Positions 1-4,190 of a DNA stretch of 5,908 bases are shown in pieces. Position 1 is the stretch's first letter; every line of letters begins with the position of its first letter. The DNA is taken from positions 1 through 5,908 of the forward strand of contig JAEZVM010000069.1 in NCBI GenBank assembly GCA_023420795.1. Reading direction: 5' to 3'. The notes beneath the pieces were generated by a model. The model saw only the letters and a program-made list of their open reading frames with translations. It was not told the origin of the DNA and did not search any database. The DNA comes from Pseudomonadota bacterium. GTDB taxonomy: Bacteria > Pseudomonadota > Gammaproteobacteria > Burkholderiales > Burkholderiaceae_D. Both the position numbers and the translations under genes were made by a program.

Positions 1-942
1 GCCGGCGTTGTCGCCGTCGAAGCTGAAAACCACCTGATCAGTCTGCCGCAGCAGCTTTTGCACATGCGTCGGCGTGCAGGCAGTGCCGAGCGTTGCGACC
101 GCGTGCGGAAAACCGAGTTGTGCGAGCGCGACCACATCCATGTAGCCTTCGGTCACGAGCGCATAGCCGGCTTCGCGGATTGCCTGCCGCGCCTCGAATA
201 GGCCGTACAACTCATTCCCCTTCTGAAATAAGGGTGTTTCCGGCGAGTTCAAGTATTTCGGTTCACCGCCATCCAGAACCCGGCCGCCGAAGCCGATCAC
301 CTGTCCCTTGGTATTCCGGATCGGGAACATGATGCGGTCGCGGAAGCGGTCGTAGCGTTTGCGACCACCACCCTCATCTTCGCTCTTGTCGATGACCAGA
401 CCCGCCTCTACCAGCGCAGGAGCGGCATAGTCGGGGAATACAGCACGCAGCGCATCCCAGCCGTCCGGCGCGTAGCCGAGGCCGAACTTCGCGGCGATTT
501 CGCCCGTCAGCCCACGCTTTTTCAGATACGCAATCGCATTCTGCGCGCCCCGCAACTGATGACGGTAGAAATCGTTCGCCTTCGTCATCACATCGGACAG
601 GGCGAGGCTCTTGGCCTGCACTTCCGCACGCTGCGCCGGCGGCAGGCGATCCTCGTCCGGCACGCTCATGCCAACGCCCTGCGCCAAATCCTTGACCGCC
701 TCGACGAAGCCGAGGCCGGAATACTCGATCAGGAATCCGATGGCCGTACCATGCGCGCCGCAGCCGAAGCAGTGGTAGAACTGCTTGGTCGGGCTGACGG
801 AAAAGCTGGGAGATTTTTCGTTATGGAACGGGCACAAGCCCATGAAGTTCGCGCCGCCCTTCTTCAGTTGCACATAGCGACCGACGACATCGACGATATC
901 GACCCGGTTGAGCAAGTCCTGAATGAAAGATTGTGGAATCAC
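1..942 (-). CDS. dnaG: DNA primase DnaG, N-terminal half (3' end cut by window edge)
   Basis: DnaG makes the RNA primers that start leading- and lagging-strand synthesis, working with the DnaB helicase at the fork. The visible 314 residues cover two domains. The first is the CHC2 zinc-binding domain (about residues 1–100), with ligands Cys37, His40, Cys58 and Cys61 in CPFH and CFGC. The second is most of the RNA polymerase/TOPRIM core, with catalytic Glu265 in TEGYMD and the metal-binding pair Asp309 and Asp311 in FDGDNAG; these numbers coincide with the E. coli enzyme. The rest of the core and the C-terminal helicase-interaction domain lie beyond position 1. The start is GTG at 940–942 (protein begins MIPQSFIQDLL). 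The in-frame codons upstream reach a TAG at 979–981 without another ATG, GTG or TTG. No clear Shine-Dalgarno precedes it, which fits the low expression known for primase. It is the third gene of an rpsU–yqeY–dnaG operon. Identity is certain; the start is well supported. Confidence 0.97.
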   Translation of the reverse strand, partial: MIPQSFIQDLLNRVDIVDVVGRYVQLKKGGANFMGLCPFHNEKSPSFSVSPTKQFYHCFGCGAHGTAIGFLIEYSGLGFVEAVKDLAQGVGMSVPDEDRLPPAQRAEVQAKSLALSDVMTKANDFYRHQLRGAQNAIAYLKKRGLTGEIAAKFGLGYAPDGWDALRAVFPDYAAPALVEAGLVIDKSEDEGGGRKRYDRFRDRIMFPIRNTKGQVIGFGGRVLDGGEPKYLNSPETPLFQKGNELYGLFEARQAIREAGYALVTEGYMDVVALAQLGFPHAVATLGTACTPTHVQKLLRQTDQVVFSFDGDNAG

Positions 943-989
943 GGCGTCGCAGGCGGTCGGGTCGTTCCAGGAAGTTGTCTATCGAAGGC

Positions 990-1007
990 GGCGTATGAGG
1001 ATACGCC
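990..1007 (-). promoter_or_regulatory. Perfect hairpin in the dnaG leader
   Basis: On the minus strand GGCGTAT and ATACGCC form a perfect 7-bp stem around a CCTC tetraloop, extendable by one wobble pair. It lies 48 bases before the dnaG GTG. There is no U-tract after it, so it is not a standard intrinsic terminator. A role in RNA stability, processing or translation of dnaG is inference. Confidence 0.5.
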
Positions 1008-1030
1008 AGGTCATCATGGAGTGCAGATGG

Positions 1031-1062
1031 GGGCGAAACGGGCTTTTCAAACCGTTTCACCC
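1031..1062 (-). promoter_or_regulatory. Strong hairpin just after yqeY, possible attenuator before dnaG
   Basis: Reading the minus strand, GGGTGAAACGG (1062–1052) pairs with CCGTTTCGCCC (1041–1031) over 11 bp with one G·U pair and a 10-base loop. It begins nine bases past the yqeY stop codon. No U-run follows, so full intrinsic termination is unlikely. In E. coli a terminator between rpsU and dnaG reduces primase expression; a partial terminator or processing site here would be the counterpart. That role is inferred from position and structure only. Confidence 0.5.
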
Positions 1063-1070
1063 AAGGCAAT

Positions 1071-1517
1071 TCACTTCGCCAAGGCCACCTTTACCAGCCC
1101 GGACACTGCCGTCATGTCGGCACGACCAGCCAGCTTGGATTTCAGCACGGCCATCACCTTGCCCATATCCTGCGGTCCCGAGGCACCGGTGGCAGCCACG
1201 GCAGCGGCAACTTCAGCCTGGACTTCGGCGTCCGACAAGGCGGCCGGCATGTAGGCGGACAGCACAGCAACTTCGGCCTTTTCGATATCAGCCAGATCCT
1301 GGCGGCCGCCCGCTTCGAACTGGGTGATCGAGTCCTTGCGCTGCTTGATCATCTTTTCGATGATGGCAAGGATCAGCGTATCGTTCAGCTCGACGCGCTC
1401 ATCGACTTCCTTTTGCTTCATGGCGGCGGTCAACAGGCGGATGGTACCCAGCTTGCCCGCATCCTTGGCGCGCATCGCGGCCTTCATATCTTCGGTGATC
1501 TGCTCTTTGAGGCTCAT
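1071..1517 (-). CDS. yqeY: GatB/YqeY domain-containing protein
   Basis: A 148-residue stand-alone YqeY protein, close to the usual family length of about 150. The family shares a helical domain with the tail of the tRNA amidotransferase subunit GatB, which recognises misacylated tRNA. The free-standing protein has no firmly established function, and a tRNA-related role is only suspected. Visible family features are the N-terminal helix with RLLTAAMKQKEVD (about 27–39), the central stretch with QRKDSI, AGGRQDL and AYMPAALS (about 60–98), and the C-terminal GPQDMGKVMAVLKSK segment that forms the GatB-like tail. The ATG at 1515–1517 is chosen because GGAG sits five bases upstream (1523–1526) and the protein then begins MSLKEQI as in homologues. 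An in-frame ATG at 1598 exists but would add 27 unlike residues. It lies between rpsU and dnaG, a conserved position in many proteobacteria, and is probably co-transcribed with them. Confidence 0.93.
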   Translation of the reverse strand: MSLKEQITEDMKAAMRAKDAGKLGTIRLLTAAMKQKEVDERVELNDTLILAIIEKMIKQRKDSITQFEAGGRQDLADIEKAEVAVLSAYMPAALSDAEVQAEVAAAVAATGASGPQDMGKVMAVLKSKLAGRADMTAVSGLVKVALAK

Positions 1518-1551
1518 TTTTTCTCCAATATTGACCAGGCTATAAACACCA

Positions 1552-1584
1552 AAACCCGCCGCGGACATACACCGGAGCGGGTTT
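1552..1584 (-). promoter_or_regulatory. Inverted repeat ending in a short T-run, possible attenuator before yqeY
   Basis: On the minus strand AAACCCGC (1584–1577) pairs perfectly with GCGGGTTT (1559–1552), 8 bp around a 17-base loop, and the 3' arm runs straight into TTTT. A GC-rich stem followed by a short U-tract resembles a weak intrinsic terminator. The long loop and short tract suggest partial read-through, which the genes downstream would require. Confidence 0.4.
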
Positions 1585-1592
1585 GCGCCATA

Positions 1593-1607
1593 CCGCACAA
1601 GGTGCGG
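1593..1607 (-). promoter_or_regulatory. Compact hairpin just downstream of rpsU
   Basis: CCGCAC and GTGCGG pair perfectly around a CTT triloop, starting nine bases after the rpsU stop. RNA pairing can be extended by a G·U and a U·A pair to 8 bp. There is no U-tract. Such a hairpin could protect the 3' end of rpsU mRNA from exonucleases and so raise S21 over the downstream products. That effect is inferred. Confidence 0.45.
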
Positions 1608-1616
1608 CAGCAGGAA

Positions 1617-1829
1617 TCAGTACAGCTTCTTCGGCAATTGCTGGCTGCGGATGCGCTTGTAGTGGCGCTTCACGGCAGCGGCGAGCTTGCGCTTGCGTTC
1701 TGCAGTCGGCTTCTCATAGAACTCACGCGCACGCAACTCGGTCAGCAGGCCGGTTTTTTCGATGGTGCGCTTGAAGCGACGCATGGCAACTTCAAACGGC
1801 TCGTTTTCTTTCAAGCGAATTGTGGTCAT
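1617..1829 (-). CDS. rpsU: 30S ribosomal protein S21
   Basis: S21 is a small basic protein of the 30S subunit platform that helps base-pairing of mRNA leaders with the 3' end of 16S rRNA during initiation. The product is 70 residues, the family's normal size. It carries the family hallmark ENEPFEVAMRRFKR near the N-terminus, REFYEKPTAERKRK in the middle, and a Lys/Arg-rich tail ending LPKKLY, all without breaks. The start at 1827–1829 gives MTTIRLKENEPF as in betaproteobacterial homologues. An in-frame ATG at 1892 would place the N-terminus inside the promoter, so it is rejected. The Shine-Dalgarno is weak (only AAG in CTTAAGTTAC before the ATG). It is first in the rpsU–yqeY–dnaG operon, with its own promoter about 36–64 bases upstream. 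Confidence 0.97.
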   Translation of the reverse strand: MTTIRLKENEPFEVAMRRFKRTIEKTGLLTELRAREFYEKPTAERKRKLAAAVKRHYKRIRSQQLPKKLY

Positions 1830-1864
1830 GTAACTTAAGCCAAAGATTTTAGGGAAAGACCGGG

Positions 1865-1893
1865 AGTATAACAGCTTCAAATTGCATTGCAAA
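1865..1893 (-). promoter_or_regulatory. Probable sigma-70 promoter of the rpsU operon
   Basis: On the minus strand TATACT (1870–1865) matches the -10 consensus at five of six bases. TTTGCA (1893–1888), 17 bases upstream, matches the -35 at four of six; TTGCAA with a 16-base spacer is an equal alternative. Transcription would begin near 1858, giving a leader of about 28 bases before the rpsU ATG. The stretch is clearly more AT-rich than the surrounding genes. A full-consensus TTGACA lies at 1902–1897 but is 26 bases from the -10, too far for a normal pairing. Confidence 0.65.
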
Positions 1894-1910
1894 GTGTGTC
1901 AATCACTTTG
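1890..1910. promoter_or_regulatory. Operator-like inverted repeat overlapping the rpsU -35 region
   Basis: CAAAGTG and CACTTTG form perfect 7-base arms separated by seven bases (1890–1896 and 1904–1910). One arm overlaps the proposed -35 element, and the spacer contains the orphan TTGACA. The spacing of arm centres, 14 bases, is compatible with a dimeric regulator contacting neighbouring grooves. It sits 17 bases past the flavoprotein stop, so a weak terminator is the alternative, but no T-run follows on either strand in the needed place. No regulator can be named. Confidence 0.4.
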
Positions 1911-1927
1911 TGTTTCAATACCGCAAT

Positions 1928-3124
1928 TCACACCGCCAGGCCGGCCGCTACACCTGATGCCCATGCCCATTGGAAATTGTATCCCCCGAGCCAGCCGGTC
2001 ACGTCGGTCGCCTCGCCGATGAAATGCAGGCCGGGCACTTTATTGGCCATCATGCTTTGCTGTGACAGTTCCCGGGTATCGATGCCGCCGCGCGTGACTT
2101 CCGCCTTGCGATAGCCTTCGGAGCCGTTCGGCGTAATGACCCAGCGATTGATCGATTCGCCGAGCCGTCGCAATTGCTTGTCCGGCATGTCGGCCAGCTT
2201 CGCATCCGGTTGGAAGCCGTTTGCAAGCAGCAAGCCTTCCGCAAGACGCCCCGGCAGCCATTGTGACAACAGGTTGTCGAGATTCTTCTTGATCGAGGTT
2301 TTCCCTTCGATGAGAGTGTGCGCAACATCCATTTCCGGCAGCAGATTCAGCGACAGTGCGGCACCGGGTTGCCAGAAGCTTGATATCTGCAGTACCGCCG
2401 GACCCGACAAACCGCGATGCGTAAACAGCAGGTCTTCACGGAACCGGGTGCGCGACCTCTTCTCGCCGGTTTCGATATCGACTTCCAGCGAAACGCCCGC
2501 CAGCGGGATGAACGGCTCCCATGCGGCATGATCGAAGGTCAGCGGCACCAGCGCCGGACGCGGCTCGATCAGTTTCAGCCCGAACTGCCTGGCAATGCGA
2601 TAGGCGAAATCGCTTGCGCCGATTTTCGGAATCGACAGGCCGCCGGTGGCGATCACCACGCTGCTGGCGAGCATTGAACCAGTGCTGGAATCAATCCTGA
2701 ACAGATCACCATCCTTGCCGACTGCTTCGATCGTGCACGGCATGCGCCACGCGACATTGCCGAGGTTGCATTCCGCTTTCAGCATGTCGATGATCTGTTC
2801 AGCGGAATCGTCGCAGAACAGCTGGCCTTTGTGCTTTTCGTGGTACGCGATGCGGTAGCGCTTCACCAATGAAAGAAAATCCTGCGGCGTATAGCGCGCC
2901 AGCGCGCTGCGGCAGAAATGCGGATTCTCGGACAGGTAGTTCTGTGGACCGGCGTGCAGGTTGGTGAAATTGCAGCGCCCGCCGCCGGAGATGCGAATCT
3001 TTTCCGCGAGCGTCGTCGCATGATCGATCAGCACGACCTTGCGGCCGCGCTGGCCGGCAATGGCTGCGCACATCATGCCGGCCGCGCCCGCGCCGATTAC
3101 TGCAACATCAAACTGGTTTGCCAT
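1928..3124 (-). CDS. HI0933/YhiN-family NAD(P)/FAD-dependent oxidoreductase
   Basis: A 398-residue flavoprotein of the HI0933 (YhiN) family, whose physiological substrate is not established. The N-terminal Rossmann fold binds FAD through GAGAAG (residues 11–16), with the acidic residue Asp34 at the end of the second strand (VVLID). The family signature KIRISGGGRCNFTN follows (about 42–55). ATGG occurs at 159–162, and a second FAD contact region GEATDVTGWLGGYNFQWA lies near the C-terminus (about 370–387). Length and ends match the family. The start at 3122–3124 gives MANQFDVAVIGAG, placing the dinucleotide motif at the normal distance from the N-terminus. The frame stays open upstream to 3421, but that part overlaps ybiB and is low-complexity Arg/Ser-rich. 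No good Shine-Dalgarno is present, and a hairpin touches the start codon. It lies 52 bases after ybiB on the same strand, so co-transcription is possible, though a weak promoter may sit in the gap. Confidence 0.94.
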   Translation of the reverse strand: MANQFDVAVIGAGAAGMMCAAIAGQRGRKVVLIDHATTLAEKIRISGGGRCNFTNLHAGPQNYLSENPHFCRSALARYTPQDFLSLVKRYRIAYHEKHKGQLFCDDSAEQIIDMLKAECNLGNVAWRMPCTIEAVGKDGDLFRIDSSTGSMLASSVVIATGGLSIPKIGASDFAYRIARQFGLKLIEPRPALVPLTFDHAAWEPFIPLAGVSLEVDIETGEKRSRTRFREDLLFTHRGLSGPAVLQISSFWQPGAALSLNLLPEMDVAHTLIEGKTSIKKNLDNLLSQWLPGRLAEGLLLANGFQPDAKLADMPDKQLRRLGESINRWVITPNGSEGYRKAEVTRGGIDTRELSQQSMMANKVPGLHFIGEATDVTGWLGGYNFQWAWASGVAAGLAV

Positions 3125-3148
3125 GGCTTGTAGAAACTGGAACAAGCC
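3125..3148 (-). promoter_or_regulatory. Hairpin directly abutting the flavoprotein start codon
   Basis: GGCTTGT (3148–3142) and ACAAGCC (3131–3125) are perfect 7-base arms with a 10-base loop, and the second arm touches the ATG at 3124. In mRNA this would bury the ribosome-binding region. Its effect on translation is inferred. Confidence 0.5.
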
Positions 3149-3151
3149 GTG

Positions 3152-3179
3152 ATTGTAAGCGCTTGCGCCGTAATGCCTA
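3152..3179 (-). promoter_or_regulatory. Weak candidate promoter for the flavoprotein gene
   Basis: On the minus strand TACAAT (3157–3152, five of six to the -10 consensus) follows TAGGCA (3179–3174, four of six to the -35) at 16 bases. The -35 overlaps the ybiB stop codon. Transcription would start near 3145, leaving a leader of about 20 bases. The match is modest and could occur by chance. Confidence 0.3.
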
Positions 3180-4145
3180 CCTTGCCTTGATCTGTCGCGC
3201 CACCTGCATGCAGTGCTCGACCTGTTCGGTGATCGGCACCGGCACCGGCTGCTCGCCGCGCAGCGCGGCCTTGATCCATTCCGCCGTGGTGGCCGCATCG
3301 CTTTGCGCCGGCAGAGGCGGCAGCTCATCGACTGGCTCCTGCTTCTCGACCAGGGTCGTGCATTGATGATCGTGGAACCATTCGATCTGCTGTGCACGCT
3401 TCGCATTCGCAACGGCTTCACCTTCGGTGCCGCGCATCAGGAAGGCATCGCCGCGCGCGGGGTCCGCCGACGTGGCGAAGTACTCGCTCAGAGTGTGCAG
3501 GTATTCCGGATGAGTGTAGGACGTCAGCCTCAGCGCAGCGCCGTCGAAGGGCTGTAGGATTTTCACCAGCGTGTGCGTCGAATTGCGCACGCCGAGAATG
3601 CGGCGCAGCTCCAGCAGGCGCGTCACGCGCGGTGCGAGCGCGTCGATCGGAATGAAGACCGGCTCGCGACTCGCAAAGCCCTCGCGCGCCTGTTGCGCCG
3701 TGCGCGACAGCGGCAGGCCGAGCGCCTGCAGGATTTCCGCCGTGGTCACACGACCTGGATCGTTTACCACGCCATGAATCAGCACCGGCACGCCCTGACG
3801 TGCAAGCAGCAATGCGAGCAGCGGCGTCAGGTTCGGCATCTGGCGCGAGCCGTTGTAGCTCGGGAGGACAACCGGCGCGAATTCACCATTGGGCGCCTGC
3901 AGCTTATCGAAGGAGGCTTCCGCCGCATCGAGGAAGCCGGCGATTTCATCGACCGATTCGCCCTTGATGCGCAGCGCAAGCACGAGCGCGCCGAGTTCAA
4001 GATCCGAGACGCGGCCATCGAGCATTGCCGCATACAGTTGAAAAGCTTCGTCGCGTGAAATGCCGCGCGAGCCTTTACGTCCGCGCCCGATTTCCTTGAT
4101 GAAACGAGCGGCAGAAAAAAGAGAGGGGTGTTGAGTGTTTTCCAT
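3177..4145 (-). CDS. ybiB: YbiB, TrpD2-type nucleic-acid-binding protein
   Basis: A 322-residue protein matching E. coli YbiB in length and conserved blocks. The fold is that of anthranilate phosphoribosyltransferase (TrpD), but YbiB/TrpD2 proteins are reported to bind DNA and RNA without sequence specificity rather than make tryptophan precursors. Visible blocks are FIKEIGRGRKGSRG (15–28, basic), the small helical domain with LYAAMLDGRVSDLELGALVL (about 37–56), PSYNGSRQMPNLTPLLALLL (95–114), GVRNSTHTLVKIL (185–197), TSYTHPEYL (208–216) and MRGTEGEAVAN (237–247). PSYNGSR lies where true TrpD enzymes have the PRPP-binding GTGGD loop, so the usual catalytic motif is absent. The ATG at 4143–4145 is the only start, because an in-frame TAG lies five codons upstream. 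The Shine-Dalgarno is poor. It starts 45 bases after the nitrate reductase gene with no terminator between them, so co-transcription is likely. E. coli ybiB is LexA-controlled, but no LexA box is visible in this short gap. Confidence 0.93.
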   Translation of the reverse strand: MENTQHPSLFSAARFIKEIGRGRKGSRGISRDEAFQLYAAMLDGRVSDLELGALVLALRIKGESVDEIAGFLDAAEASFDKLQAPNGEFAPVVLPSYNGSRQMPNLTPLLALLLARQGVPVLIHGVVNDPGRVTTAEILQALGLPLSRTAQQAREGFASREPVFIPIDALAPRVTRLLELRRILGVRNSTHTLVKILQPFDGAALRLTSYTHPEYLHTLSEYFATSADPARGDAFLMRGTEGEAVANAKRAQQIEWFHDHQCTTLVEKQEPVDELPPLPAQSDAATTAEWIKAALRGEQPVPVPITEQVEHCMQVARQIKAR

Positions 4146-4190
4146 GCCCGGAGAGTACTACGAAGCGGCACCGTGCGGTAGCACAAACGG

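Noticed and set aside
821..1069. An 82-codon minus-strand open frame starting just after the yqeY stop, overlapping the start of dnaG in another frame
   Set aside because: Considered as a leader peptide for dnaG, but it runs far into dnaG in the wrong frame, has no Shine-Dalgarno, and its product resembles nothing known.
559..1254. A 231-codon open frame on the plus strand crossing dnaG, the gap and yqeY
   Set aside because: It is antisense to two unmistakable conserved genes, crosses their boundary without respect for it, shows no recognisable domain, and is explained by the high GC content.
1830..1892. A 21-residue extension of S21 from an upstream in-frame ATG
   Set aside because: It would overlap the promoter's -10 element, and S21 proteins begin at the MTTIRLKENEPF position.
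1830..1927. A LexA box in the rpsU promoter, as known near E. coli rpsU
   Set aside because: Only a CTGT half-site occurs next to the -10; no ACAG partner lies at the required spacing.
3125..3421. A 99-residue N-terminal extension of the flavoprotein
   Set aside because: The extension overlaps ybiB in a different frame, is Arg/Ser-rich, and would push the FAD-binding GAGAAG motif about 100 residues from the N-terminus, unlike the family.
3573..4058. A 161-codon plus-strand open frame opposite ybiB
   Set aside because: Arg/Gln/Ala-rich shadow of a well-conserved gene on the other strand; no family resemblance.
4146..4190. A terminator between nitrate reductase and ybiB
   Set aside because: Only a 4-bp self-complementary ACCG/CGGT with an impossible two-base loop is present, with no T-run.
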